From positions 62,001 through 126,000 of the forward strand of contig NZ_BCUG01000008.1 of the NCBI RefSeq assembly GCF_001591165.1: a stretch of DNA of 64,000 bases. Direction: 5' to 3'. Every line of letters starts with the position of its first letter. Within the stretch, counting starts at the first letter, position 1. The notes below the pieces were generated by a model. That model had not been told where the DNA came from, ran no database searches, and worked only from the letters and a program-made list of their open reading frames with translations. Below, one piece after another: positions 1 through 8,605 of this stretch. The stretch is from Thauera butanivorans NBRC 103042 (GTDB lineage: Bacteria > Pseudomonadota > Gammaproteobacteria > Burkholderiales > Rhodocyclaceae). A program made the translations under genes and the position numbers.

Positions 1-138
1 TTGCGAATGTTACAACCCGGCTGAGCGGGTGTTACGTTGCGTAGTGGGTCGAGCCCTGGCGGTCTGCGGAGTTAGAGATTCGACGACCGCGCGGATCCCG
101 GTGTGCTCGCATTTAAGGGAAAGGAGATAGGAGCGAAA

Positions 139-1566
139 ATGACAGAAAACCAGAAGAAGGCGATGATGGGCTGCCGTGCCGAAAGGTCATCCGGCTCGGC
201 GACGAGCGGCGCAGGGAGGCTTGCCACGGTCATTGCCCTGACGTGCGCTACGGGGGTAGCCCATGCCCTGAATACCGGCACGGACATGAACATGTCCTAC
301 AAACCGGCTTCGGGGGGCATGGCGGGTGCCGCCTACACGAAGCCGCAAGAGCCCTCGGCGGCGGTGTTCGGCAACCCTGCCACGATGACGCAGCTCCGCG
401 GAACCCATTTCGGCATCGGCGCCGCTTTTCTCATTCCCGAAGTGGATGTCCATCAGAGGGGGGCAGCCGGGTCGCGCACGTCGAGCAGCGATGCCCGAAA
501 CTATGTCGTTCCCGACACCGCGGTCACCCATGAAATCGGTGGGGGCTGGTTCCTCGGTGGTGGGATTGAGCTGGATGCCGGGATTGGCGTGGATTTCAGG
601 GACGATCCCATTACCGTGCCGAGCGTCAGTACCGATCCGAGCGTGACCGGGCTGCCCTTGCTGGTCGAACTCATTTCGTTCAACGCCAATGTCGCGGCCG
701 CCAAGCAATTGACGCCGCAGACCGCGGTCGGGGCCGCGCTTACGATTGGCTTCGGTTTGGCCCAGCTCGGCACCTCTGGCCCTTCCGGGTCGTTTGGAGG
801 GCTGCTCGGACCAGCCGGTTGCGATCCCGCGACGGCAGGCTCGTGCGGGTTCGGCGGTAACACTTCCAGTGTACACGACGTCGGATTCGGCGCGTCGATC
901 GGCCTGACTCACCGTCTCACGTCGGCGCTGACCTTGAGCGCGGCGCTGAAGAGCCCGGTGAAGTACAAGTTCAAGAACATCCTGTACCAGAACGCGGTTG
1001 GTACCCCGGGATACCAGGACCTCACCGTCGAGCAGCCGTTGGAGGCGATCGTCGGGATGGCCTACGACGTCACCCCGAGCTGGATGGTCGAGGCGGACGT
1101 CGTATGGAAGAACTGGAGCAGCGCCGAGACCTATGAAGACGTCTATGACGACCAGTTCCTCGTCCTCCTCGGGACGCAATACCGGACCGGGCCCTGGAGT
1201 CTGCGCCTCGGATACAGCTACGCGCAGGATATCCTGCGGGATACCCCCAACAATACACTCGGCAACCTGCGCGGACTCGGCCCGATTCCGCTCGGGGCCG
1301 CGGCGGGGTCCCTTGGTACGGATGTCGTCAAGCTGGTTCAGATGAGCCTTGTCCCAGTGATCTGGCAGCACACGATTGCGGCCGGCGTCGGGTTTGACCT
1401 CAGTTCCAACGTCCGCCTCGATGTATTCGGCGCCTACGGCTTCAAGAACGAAGATAAGCGAACGACCTCCATTGGCGCGGCGCTTGCCGGCCCGGTCGGG
1501 CCGGAAACGTACGAGGCCGAGGTGAGTGCGTGGGCGGTCGGAGCGGGCGTGAACTTCAGCTTTTAA
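139..1566 (+). CDS. OMPP1/FadL/TodX-family outer membrane transport protein
   Basis: Outer membrane beta-barrel porin, 475 residues, of the family that passes long-chain fatty acids or aromatic hydrocarbons across the outer membrane. The mature N-terminus has the family's hatch-like stretch (SGGMAGAAY, then a FGNPATM motif where family members have an NPAG/NPA box), and the protein ends in alternating hydrophobic strands closing with NFSF, a typical terminal aromatic barrel signal. An unusually long basic leader of about 30 residues precedes the hydrophobic signal segment. ATG 139 is chosen because an AAGGAG-type ribosome site lies at about 119-124 and a second GGAG at 129-132; a GTG 36 bases upstream lacks one. 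The EthD gene follows after 207 bases. Substrate is unknown; hydrocarbon uptake is inferred from the family and neighbour. Confidence 0.85.
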   Translation: MTENQKKAMMGCRAERSSGSATSGAGRLATVIALTCATGVAHALNTGTDMNMSYKPASGGMAGAAYTKPQEPSAAVFGNPATMTQLRGTHFGIGAAFLIPEVDVHQRGAAGSRTSSSDARNYVVPDTAVTHEIGGGWFLGGGIELDAGIGVDFRDDPITVPSVSTDPSVTGLPLLVELISFNANVAAAKQLTPQTAVGAALTIGFGLAQLGTSGPSGSFGGLLGPAGCDPATAGSCGFGGNTSSVHDVGFGASIGLTHRLTSALTLSAALKSPVKYKFKNILYQNAVGTPGYQDLTVEQPLEAIVGMAYDVTPSWMVEADVVWKNWSSAETYEDVYDDQFLVLLGTQYRTGPWSLRLGYSYAQDILRDTPNNTLGNLRGLGPIPLGAAAGSLGTDVVKLVQMSLVPVIWQHTIAAGVGFDLSSNVRLDVFGAYGFKNEDKRTTSIGAALAGPVGPETYEAEVSAWAVGAGVNFSF

Positions 1567-1773
1567 TCGAGGAGGTGAATTCGAGTCAGGTAGACGAATT
1601 TGTAGCGATTGAACGGCGAATCAAACGACAAAGTTTCTCTTGGCCTCGTATACGCGTGTTTTGCAAGGATATTCCGGCGCTTGTGAAGTAGGTCCAGGAC
1701 CGGCGTTTGGGGGAGGATGCACTACAGACAGTCGTCTTTCCTTTTTTTTCTTTAACCAGCAAAGGGAAACATC

Positions 1774-2097
1774 ATGAGTGGAGCGAAGCTGATTGTGATC
1801 TATCCGATGCCGACGGATGTTGCGGCGTTCGAAGAGGTGTATCGCGACGAACACGTGCCGATGGCGATGGAAAAGCTCAAGGGAGCAACCAAGATCGTAG
1901 CCTCGAGAGTAGTCGGGGCGCCTGACGGAAACCCGGCCTTTCACAGAATTGCGGAGGTGCATTTCCCTTCTATGGTCGCGTTGGGCGAGTGTGCGGCCTC
2001 CGAAGGGGGGCAGCAGACCGTCGACCACGCGAGGCGGATCTCGTCCGGTGGCGCTCCCATCTTCCTGGTCGCTGAGGAAGCAACGGTCGTCCTTTGA
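1774..2097 (+). CDS. EthD-family (dimeric ferredoxin-like fold) protein
   Basis: Small 107-residue protein of the EthD family, recognised by the N-terminal KLIVIYPMP strand, the YRDEHVPMA stretch containing the family's conserved Y-x4-H, and the spacing to the later strand that ends in IFLVAEE. EthD-like proteins are stress-responsive alpha/beta barrel dimers often encoded with catabolic oxygenases or hydrocarbon degradation genes; no reaction can be assigned. The ATG is preceded by AAAGGGAAAC, giving a reasonable ribosome site. It lies 207 bases after the FadL-like porin, so joint expression is possible. Annotation as EthD is fairly safe; the role is not known. Confidence 0.75.
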   Translation: MSGAKLIVIYPMPTDVAAFEEVYRDEHVPMAMEKLKGATKIVASRVVGAPDGNPAFHRIAEVHFPSMVALGECAASEGGQQTVDHARRISSGGAPIFLVAEEATVVL

Positions 2098-2284
2098 GAG
2101 GGGCGCGGGGGGCCGCTGTGCTGTGTGCGTGCCGTTCCCATGTGGCTACCGGTACGCACTCGTGGCATCGGGTTGGGGCCCCACGTTATTGCTTAGAGGA
2201 GGCAGCGTTCGGCCTGGAAGGCGCCCCGCCGTAGAGATGGACCTGGAATTTTTCACATTCCGGGTGCATGAGGAGGACGAAAAG

Positions 2285-3832
2285 ATGCCGAAGCTGGCTG
2301 GGTTGGATATCACCCCATTTATGCAGGCGCAGGCGGTACTGCGCGAGAGCGAGGCGCACTTCCGCAGCATCGCCGATACGGCGCCGGCAATCCTTTGGGA
2401 GACCGGACCGGACGGTGCAGGCACCTTCGTCAGCCGCGGCTGGTACGAATACACCGGCCAAACGGAAGCCGCTGCGCTGGGCCACGGGTGGCTCGACGTG
2501 CTCCACCCCGAGGATCGGGACGAGGTTACCGCTTCATTCGGGGCAGCCATCGATCAGCAAAGCCCCTTTGCCCGCGAATATCGACTCCGGCGTGCCGACG
2601 GCGTTTATCGCTGGGTTCTCGATCAAGGGCGCCCCCCCCCCTTCTCCCCCAGCGGCTCATTTCTTGGCTATGTCGGCTCGGTCGTCGATATCACGGAGCA
2701 CAGGCAGGCTGAAGACGCGCTGCAGGCGGCCAAGGCCGAAGCCGAGCGGGCCAACGAAGCGAAATCCCGCTTTCTGCCGGCGGCCAGCCACGACCTGCGC
2801 CAGCCCTTGTCGGCGCTGAGCGTCTACGCCAAGGTGCTGGAAGGGCATGTGGATTCGGCCGGCGCACCCTTCCTCGCCAAGCTCAAGGCGTGCCTGGGCT
2901 GCCTGGGCGCACTGCTCTCGGAACTCCTCGACCTCAGCAAGCTGCAGGCGGGCGCTATCAAGCCCAACTGCGGCAATTTCCCCGTTGCCGACGTGCTGGC
3001 GCGGCTGCTTTCCGTTCACGAGCCGGAGACTGGGCTCAAGAGCCTGCGCCTTCACTGCTGGCCGTCCACGCTGTGGGGCCGGACCGACGCCGTGCTGTTT
3101 GAGTGCATTGTCGGCAATGTCATCGAGAACGCGGTCCGCTATACCGACGACGGCGGCGTCCTGGTCGGATGCCGCAGGCGCGGGGGTAAGGCGTGGGTGG
3201 AGGTGTGGGATACCGGGATCTGCATCCCCCCGGACAAGACGGCGGAGATCTTCGAGGAATTTCGCCAGCTCGACGGCGCGCGCACCTGCGGCAGCGGGCT
3301 GGGGCTGGCCCCCGTGGCCAAGACGGCGGAGTTGCTCGGGCTCGAGGTCAGAGTGCGCTCGCGACCCGGTCGCGGCTCGGCGTTCGCCATCGAGCTCCCG
3401 CTCGGCTGCTCCTCGCCCGGCATCCTGCCGGAGTTCGACATCGTGCCCGGCCGCGCCCTGCGCATTGCCTTGGCCGAAGACAACGCCAGCGTGCGCGAGG
3501 CGCTGACTGAAGCGTTGCAGTCGATCGGTCGCCGCGTGTGGGCCGCCGACAGCGGCCCGGCGCTATGCGCTGTCCTGGGTGAGGCGGCACCCGATATCGT
3601 GATCTCGGACTACCGGCTCGCCCACGGCGAGACGGGAGTGGATGTCATCAGGGCGACCCGAGATGCCGTCGGCCGGGACGTACCGGCGATCCTGATGACC
3701 GGCGATACGGACCCTGACCTGCCGAGCAACATCGCGCTGCACCGCGCCGTCGTTCTCCACAAGCCTTTGGATCTTGAGACCCTGCATGCCTACATCGAAG
3801 ATTTGAGCAATAGCGATGACAACCCCGCGTAG
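2285..3832 (+). CDS. PAS-domain hybrid histidine kinase with C-terminal receiver
   Basis: Cytoplasmic sensor kinase, 515 residues. In order: a PAS domain (about 18-140) ending in the PAC-like VDITEH; a coiled linker; a HisKA box SHDLRQP with the phosphoacceptor His near residue 170; a HATPase with N box NVIENAVRY, G1 box DTGICIP and G2 box GSGLGL; and a receiver from about 390 with phosphorylatable Asp near 441 (VISDYRL). The SHDLRQP type belongs to soluble hybrid kinases that often have no own output domain. ATG 2285 is chosen because AGGAGG at 2271-2276 sits 8 bases upstream; an in-frame ATG at 2237 has no such site. No transmembrane segment is visible. A ten-C tract lies in the PAS coding region. 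The partner regulator is not in the window. Confidence 0.85.
   Translation: MPKLAGLDITPFMQAQAVLRESEAHFRSIADTAPAILWETGPDGAGTFVSRGWYEYTGQTEAAALGHGWLDVLHPEDRDEVTASFGAAIDQQSPFAREYRLRRADGVYRWVLDQGRPPPFSPSGSFLGYVGSVVDITEHRQAEDALQAAKAEAERANEAKSRFLPAASHDLRQPLSALSVYAKVLEGHVDSAGAPFLAKLKACLGCLGALLSELLDLSKLQAGAIKPNCGNFPVADVLARLLSVHEPETGLKSLRLHCWPSTLWGRTDAVLFECIVGNVIENAVRYTDDGGVLVGCRRRGGKAWVEVWDTGICIPPDKTAEIFEEFRQLDGARTCGSGLGLAPVAKTAELLGLEVRVRSRPGRGSAFAIELPLGCSSPGILPEFDIVPGRALRIALAEDNASVREALTEALQSIGRRVWAADSGPALCAVLGEAAPDIVISDYRLAHGETGVDVIRATRDAVGRDVPAILMTGDTDPDLPSNIALHRAVVLHKPLDLETLHAYIEDLSNSDDNPA
2632..2641. repeat. Poly-C tract (10 C) inside the kinase gene
   Basis: Ten consecutive C residues within the PAS coding region, translated as three consecutive prolines where PAS domains usually carry one proline followed by a basic residue. 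Homopolymers of this length are prone to slippage, so the frame may vary between cells, or the run may hold a sequencing error. The frame reads through to the receiver domain as given. Confidence 0.7.
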
Positions 3833-3941
3833 CGGCGGAACCTTCCCGAAAACATCGTCCAACGGAATTAAGCGAGAGAGGATGACGCGTCTGACGTGCG
3901 AATCTGCCCCAGAGCGATCCCGGGTCGGGTCGCGAAGAGGA

Positions 3942-4420
3942 TTAGCGATGCGTGAAGCACGGCGCTCGCTTGTCGACGAAGGCCGCCATGCCTTCCTTCT
4001 GATCGTCCAGCGCGAACGTCGCATGGAAGGTGCGCCGCTCGAACAGCAACCCTTCGTTGAGCCCGCTCTCGTAGGCGCGATTGACGCACTCCTTGATCAT
4101 CACCACCACCGGCAGCGAATACGAGGCGATCTTCTCGGCCGCGGCGGGCGAGCAGCTTATCGGCCGGCACCACGCGCGCGACCAGTCCAGCGGCCTCGGC
4201 CTCGCGGGCGTCCATGCGTCGGCCAGTGAGGCACAGATCCATCGCCTTCGCCTTGCCCACCGCGCGCTGCAGGCGCTGCGTGCCGCCGGCCCCTGGCAGG
4301 ATGCCAAGGCCCACTTCCGGCTGGGCGAACACCGCATTGTCAGCGGCGATGATGAAATCGCACATCATCCCCAGTGCATATTCCGGCGAAGGCGTAGCCC
4401 CCCACGGCCGCCCGCTCGAA
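3942..4420 (-). pseudogene. Enoyl-CoA hydratase remnant, 5'-truncated and frameshifted
   Basis: The C-terminal half of an enoyl-CoA hydratase/isomerase. Reading from about 4365 down gives [20 protein letters not shown] and [13 protein letters not shown], the crotonase active-site region with the catalytic glycine-rich loop. Near 4150 the frame changes, and the continuation [15 protein letters not shown] to the normal end in KRAPCFTHR lies in another frame, stopping at 3942. Upstream of MMCDF there is a further frame change and the N-terminal third is absent. At least two frameshifts plus truncation make this a dead gene. It directly abuts a czcC-like leader, which suggests a deletion joined two unrelated loci. 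Confidence 0.8.
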
Positions 4421-4524
4421 GTGCGGCGCGGGATTGCCTCAGAAGGCGGCGAGGCAGCTGCGGGCGGCGCGCAATGCGCTGGCGGCCTGGGCGCCCTCGA
4501 CCGCCACGCCCGCCTCGGCCACCG

Positions 4525-4691
4525 GCCGCCTCCAGCGTAAGCGCGCCGGCGGGTTCCGCGACCCGCGAGGCGCCTTCGTCGGCCGGGGCCGGGGCGCGCA
4601 CGTCCGCGGCCGCTGCAGGCGGCGCGGACTGTGCAGGGACGGGCTGGATTGAAATGGCCGCCAGCCCGAGCGGCAAGAAAAGCCTTCGCAT
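4525..4691 (-). pseudogene. Truncated exported-protein leader, possibly czcC
   Basis: About 55 residues of an N-terminus: a signal peptide beginning [16 protein letters not shown] with an AQS cleavage site, a Pro/Ala-rich linker and a final ALTLEA, which resembles the start of the TolC-like domain in CzcC-type outer membrane factors. After that the frame runs into sequence that does not continue as an efflux protein and then into the enoyl-CoA hydratase remnant. Lying just after a czcI-like gene on the same strand supports czcC, since czcI and czcC are usual neighbours. The identity is inferred from context more than from sequence. Confidence 0.4.
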
Positions 4692-4801
4692 CGAATTCTC
4701 CACGAACGAGGGGGAACGAATTCGGCGAGACGGGACTGCCCGGGCTTCAGGCTGGGTTGCAGGTCAGGCAGATAGGATGATGAAGGGCCCGTCCCGCCGC
4801 A

Positions 4802-5149
4802 TCAGGCGGCAACGAACCACTTGGGCCGCTCGGGTTGGTCCGGCGTGGTGGAGGCGGGGTGGGGGTGGTCTGCGGCGTGCAACTCGCCGCCCCAAGCATC
4901 GCCGACGATCGGCGCGGCGTCGCTCGGCAAGCCATGAAGCCCACCTGATGGCTGTGAAGATCGTGCGCAGGTGTTGAAGTGCCCGGCTTCGCCGGGGCGG
5001 CGGACTTGCCGGCCCAGACCTCATGCTTGTCGTCGTGGTGGCCGAAGTGCTGCGCTTGTCCGCGTTCGTGCGCGCAATAGTCGGCCACCATCGCCCAGGA
5101 GACCTGGAGCGGTAGCAGAGAGCAGGACAAGGGCAAGCCAGCGGCGCAT
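4802..5149 (-). pseudogene. czcI: czcI-like metal-resistance protein, frameshifted
   Basis: Remnant of a CzcI-type periplasmic protein of cobalt-zinc-cadmium resistance loci. The start MRRWLALVLL is in one frame, then shifts inside the signal peptide; the body, with LQVSWAMVADYCAHERGQ and the histidine-rich FGHHDDKHE, is in a second frame; the characteristic ending QPERPKWFVA, stopping at 4802, is in a third. The pieces are in the right order and of normal total length (about 115 residues), so single-base indels rather than rearrangement broke it. It lies 110 bases outside the apparent left edge of the ICE and is the last recognisable chromosomal gene. Confidence 0.7.
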
Positions 5150-5211
5150 GGGCCGGGAGTATCGCAGCTCAACGCCTTCCGGACGTCGTCATCGCCCACC
5201 CTACTTGTAAG

Positions 5212-5254
5212 GTGCTGATGTGGTATCGCCTTGTCGGCGATACCACGTCAGCAC
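5212..5254. repeat. 19-bp inverted repeat with 5-base loop at the ICE edge
   Basis: Arms at 5212-5230 and 5236-5254 match at 18 of 19 positions around a TTGTC loop. The right arm covers the stop codon of the DUF1173 gene (minus strand, stop at 5248-5250). As RNA it would form a very stable hairpin and could terminate the minus-strand transcript, although no T run follows on that strand. It also sits where ICE genes give way to decayed chromosomal genes, so a role at the element boundary is possible but not shown. Confidence 0.6.
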
Positions 5255-6456
5255 TCCGAAGCCCCTGCAGGAAAGGCGGGCATCGGCTGATCGGTCCACC
5301 ATACCCAGGCATCCAGTTCCCCAGATGCGATCGCCTTCTCCTCTGCCGCCCGCTCCTTGGGGTCCATAAAAGCGCTGGCTACGTGTAAGGGAACGGGTCG
5401 TGCTCCAGTATCCAGCAGCAAGGCATTCGGAAAGGCTGCCCCGCTCCGGGCGTCGTAGCGCAGCGGCTTAACGAAGCGGCGGTGCTGGGCCACCAGGGCA
5501 TCGATCAGCGGCAATTCATGCACCCCCTCGATCGGAATCCAGTGCTCGCTCGCCAGCATCAGGCTCGCCGCGTCGATCTCATAGGTGTATTCGCTGCGGG
5601 CGCGGATGAGTGCCGCCAGGATCAGGCGGACCGGGTGGCCTGTGTCGGCGTCACGAGCCTCGAACAGCGGGGCGAACACGCGCTCGATGCGCTCCCAGCT
5701 CTTGCCGGCGATCAGCAGCGGCGCATCCGGCATGTGCCGGATCCAGACCCGGCGCCCCTGGCTCGTCGCCTCGCTCGCCTTGAACTCGCCGATCACGATG
5801 GCCAGGGGTGTTTGTCCATCCTTGGGGCGCAGCACGGCCAGTTTCTCGCGTCGGCGCTGGGCGGCCTCGGCCCTGGCGTTCTCCTTGAAGGGGTCGGGCA
5901 CGTACAGGCGTTCGGCCAGCGGCACGCCTTTGACCATGATCTCCTCGGCCGCCTCCAGCAGGTACTTGCGCAGCACGCCCTGGTTGCGTTTGCCCGCCAT
6001 CGCCGGGCTCCATCGGTTGAAGCCGGCGCGCTCGAAAAGGAAGTGCATCAGCGCCCGCAAGGTCATGCGCCGCCCCGGCACGCCGACCTCCGACACGTCT
6101 TGCGGTTCGCCGCGCGGCACGCCGCGCCCGATCACGCGCGTCCAGGGGAAATCCACGCGCAGCTCGACGCGGCCCGGTTCCGATTCTAGCACAGCCTCCC
6201 CGACCAGCTCGCCGAGCCCCGATTGCTGGAGCTCAGGCTCGTAGGAGGGACACCCCGGATGGTGGGTGCTGCCGCTATCCGGCATGCGCTTGACCACGAA
6301 CTGGCGGTGCAATGCGACGTACATCTCCACGCCACCGGGCACGCATAGGCAGCGCGGCCGCTCGGGCGTGTCGTAGACCTGGGAGAGCGCGTCCTGCAGT
6401 TGCGGATCGTCGGCGGCGATGACCCGTCCCTTGATGGTAAAGCGCTGGTTTTCCAT
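5248..6456 (-). CDS. DUF1173 family ICE protein
   Basis: 402 residues of the DUF1173 family, found almost only in ICEs and conjugative plasmids; function unknown. The diagnostic N-terminal block is present: CLCVPGGVEMYVA, then FVVKRMPDSG and HHPGCPSYE, a Cys/His pattern that may bind a metal. The mid-part carries basic and hydrophobic segments, and the C-terminus is rich in WxW (DAWVWWTDQP). ATG 6456 starts the conserved region; a longer reading from 6588 would run through the end of the upstream gene and is rejected. It lies 7 bases after the recombinase-like gene and is probably translated from the same transcript. A strong hairpin overlaps its stop codon. Confidence 0.75.
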   Translation of the reverse strand: MENQRFTIKGRVIAADDPQLQDALSQVYDTPERPRCLCVPGGVEMYVALHRQFVVKRMPDSGSTHHPGCPSYEPELQQSGLGELVGEAVLESEPGRVELRVDFPWTRVIGRGVPRGEPQDVSEVGVPGRRMTLRALMHFLFERAGFNRWSPAMAGKRNQGVLRKYLLEAAEEIMVKGVPLAERLYVPDPFKENARAEAAQRRREKLAVLRPKDGQTPLAIVIGEFKASEATSQGRRVWIRHMPDAPLLIAGKSWERIERVFAPLFEARDADTGHPVRLILAALIRARSEYTYEIDAASLMLASEHWIPIEGVHELPLIDALVAQHRRFVKPLRYDARSGAAFPNALLLDTGARPVPLHVASAFMDPKERAAEEKAIASGELDAWVWWTDQPMPAFPAGASEC

Positions 6457-6463
6457 TGCCGGC

Positions 6464-7408
6464 TCAGACCAGCTCGTCGAGCAGTTCCGCCAGCGTCGGC
6501 TTGGGCCGCGGCAGCAGCTCCCGCACTGCACTGCGCTCGCCGATCCCCAGGATCGTGCCCACCTGATCCTCGTCGGCCCCGCGCTCATACATCCGGGAAA
6601 TCACGGTGAGACGCGCCGACTGGGCGCTCAGACCCTTGAGCTCGGCGTAGCGGAACAACTTGCGGTAGATCTCGAGCAGTGCCCGGCAGACGTAGCGGTT
6701 CTGCCCCGGTGCACCATTGTTGGGCGCGATCTTGTAGGGCTCGCCGCCCGGGGAAAGGAACAGCCGGCTTTCGGGATCGAGGCCGCGGTAGCAGTCGGGC
6801 TCGCCCAACCCATGGCCGCTGTGGAGCCGTTCGCGGAAGTAAGCGGTCAGTGCGTCGTCGAGTCGAGTGCTGCCGAAGTAAAGCGGCCTCGGTTTGCCGT
6901 TGATGGCGACTTCCGCGCGCAGCTCGGATTCCCAGCACACACTGCCGTCGACGAGCAGATAGTCTCGTACTTCGAGCCGGGCGATCTCGAGGGGGCGCAA
7001 GCCGGTAGCGAACAGCATGTAGTACAGGGCCAGGTCGTGCCAGGTACGGTTGGTTCGGCCCTTGATGCGCACGGCCCCCTGGGTCACTTCCGCCGCCGAC
7101 AGTACCCGTGCCGGACGGGCGCCGACCGGTGGCTGGGGCTCGAACCCTTCCAGCGCGACCAGGATGGCCTCCCGATGCAAGCGCAGTCGCCGCACGAAGG
7201 CGGCCCCTTCTTCCTTGAGGCCGTCGACGCCCACGACCTGGGTGAGCTGGACTGCGACAGACTTGATGCGTCGCTCGACCGCCGTGCGTGAGACACCGAA
7301 GCGCGCGGCCACCGCCTCGTAGGTTTCACCGCCGACGACGGCGCGGAGCATCTCGACCGATTGCAACGCGTTCTCGTGGTGTTTGCTGACCTCCTGATTG
7401 TCTTGCAT
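6464..7408 (-). CDS. Tyrosine-recombinase-like protein, catalytic end degenerate
   Basis: 314 residues. The N-terminal part has a helix-turn-helix-like stretch (YEAVAARFGVSRTAVERRI). The core carries the tyrosine recombinase box I, ATGLRPLEIARLEV, with the first catalytic Arg in the right context. The expected box II (H-x-x-R, GH, then Tyr) is replaced by SARLTVISRMYERG and LGIGERSAVRELL: the box II His is Ser, the GH pair is GI, and no tyrosine follows in the last 40 residues. It may therefore be a DNA-binding relative that no longer cuts. GGAGAGG lies just upstream of ATG 7408. It precedes DUF1173 by 7 bases. Recognised as integrase-like; activity doubtful. Confidence 0.65.
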   Translation of the reverse strand: MQDNQEVSKHHENALQSVEMLRAVVGGETYEAVAARFGVSRTAVERRIKSVAVQLTQVVGVDGLKEEGAAFVRRLRLHREAILVALEGFEPQPPVGARPARVLSAAEVTQGAVRIKGRTNRTWHDLALYYMLFATGLRPLEIARLEVRDYLLVDGSVCWESELRAEVAINGKPRPLYFGSTRLDDALTAYFRERLHSGHGLGEPDCYRGLDPESRLFLSPGGEPYKIAPNNGAPGQNRYVCRALLEIYRKLFRYAELKGLSAQSARLTVISRMYERGADEDQVGTILGIGERSAVRELLPRPKPTLAELLDELV

Positions 7409-7665
7409 GACTTGCCTCTCCCATCACTGCTCGACCGTCATAGCCCGAATGTTCGGGCGCCGGCACCGCCTTTCGCCAGCCGAAATCGCTGGGAAGGGCG
7501 CGGGATTTCGTCATCAGGCCGACGGCGGTCCCTTCGCTGAAGCACCGGCCGGCTGGACCTGGAAAAGCAGGCACCCCGCGTGCGGCGGGCCGGTGCCGGC
7601 GCGGTCAATCCGCGAACGGGACCGTCGATCCATGCCGAGCCGCTCTCCGCAGTTGGCCGTGCCCG

Positions 7666-7941
7666 TCAGTTGGACTGGCCTTGCTGCGCGATCCAGCGGC
7701 GGATGTCTTCCACGCGCCAGACGGTCACCCGTTCCGAGAGCTTCACGGGCGCGGGGAAGGTGCGCGCCTGGATGCGCCGCCAGAGGGTCGATTTGGAGAT
7801 GGGAACGAAGGCCAGGACTTGCGGCTGCCGCAGGAAGCCGGTTTCGGGCAGCGTCCGGGTCAGAACCGGAGCGGCAGGCGTCGCCGGAGGAGCAACGGGA
7901 GTCGCTGCCATCGCGTCGACGCGGGTACGGATGTTTGGCAT
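7666..7941 (-). CDS. AlpA-family DNA-binding regulator / excisionase-like
   Basis: 91-residue protein with a Pro/Ala-rich N-terminal tail of about 30 residues and a MerR-like winged helix of the AlpA type. The core reads FLRQPQVLAFVPISKSTLWRR, then FPAPVKLSERVTVWRVEDIRRWI, which is the full AlpA pattern. AlpA proteins activate excision genes in prophage CP4-57 and act as recombination directionality factors or regulators in ICEs. It sits between the recombinase-like gene (257 bases downstream on the same strand) and a 664-bp gene-free stretch. A role in excision control is inferred from the family. Confidence 0.85.
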   Translation of the reverse strand: MPNIRTRVDAMAATPVAPPATPAAPVLTRTLPETGFLRQPQVLAFVPISKSTLWRRIQARTFPAPVKLSERVTVWRVEDIRRWIAQQGQSN

Positions 7942-8605
7942 GATCGGACCTCGTCACGGCGGGCGCCGGTAAGGGGTATGACCTGCTCGGTTGCGGCCCC
8001 GCTAGGTCAGAATGGCGCGGGCCGATAGGGAACGCGGAACTCGACGGCATGCCACGGGCGCCCCGGTCGCGCGGCATGGAAGAATGAGCCGGAAAGGGAA
8101 TCCCGGCGCCGGACGGCCAAGAGCGTCCGGGTCGGGAAAGATCAGGCGAGCCGCATCTATGCCGCGCAGCACGCGCGACAGCGGATCGTCGGACAAGAGG
8201 CAGGTAACGACTGCGACGCCGCCACGAGAGCGGTGCGGGCTCCCACGGCGTCAGGTCAGCCTGAGGTGGAGCCTGTCGGTAGGATATTGAGGTCCGTGGG
8301 CCGACGCAAGGCGCCCCCGGACGCGCCAGCCGAAAGGGACGGCACACGCCAACGATTGGAGATGGCAGCGGAGCCGAGGCCATTCCGGCGCGCCGTGATC
8401 AGGGCTGCGGCCCAGACATCGGATCGCGGACAAAGCCGATCCGACTCAAGCCCGCCGTGGCGGATAGGGCCATGATTCCCTCCTGCTCTCGTCGGGCGTT
8501 TTGAAGTCCGATTGGAAGTCGCACCGCGGGGATCGCGCCGAGAGGGCTTCGCGCGCGAAACTTGGCCTGGCGGCCCGTTTCCCCCTCCGCGGGAGGGACA
8601 ATTTA
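7942..8605. other. Gene-free stretch between alpA-like and XRE genes
   Basis: No open reading frame here has family features or a credible ribosome site. Visible structure is limited to small hairpins: CGGCCCCGC near 7994 pairs with GCGGGCCG near 8016, allowing one bulge, and CCGGAC at 8109-8114 pairs with GTCCGG at 8125-8130. It probably holds the promoter and leader of the alpA-like gene (nearest 7942) and the 3' end of the XRE transcript. An origin of transfer cannot be recognised. Confidence 0.4.

Noticed and set aside
15-30. ACCCG/CGGGT short inverted repeat at the window start
   Set aside because: Five-base arms are expected by chance in this GC-rich sequence.
187-1371. Long minus-strand open frame opposite the FadL-like gene
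   Set aside because: A shadow of the GC-rich plus-strand gene; Arg/Gly-rich composition with no family features and no ribosome site.
4081-4977. 298-codon plus-strand open frame over the pseudogene region
   Set aside because: Opposite strand of the hydratase and czc remnants; the sequence is Arg/Ala-rich without a family.
5200-5300. tRNA gene as ICE attachment site
   Set aside because: The inverted repeat does not fold as a cloverleaf and no T-arm or anticodon pattern is present.
7942-8605. Origin of transfer or replication
   Set aside because: Only short GC hairpins are visible; no nick-site motif, iterons or AT-rich unwinding region could be identified.
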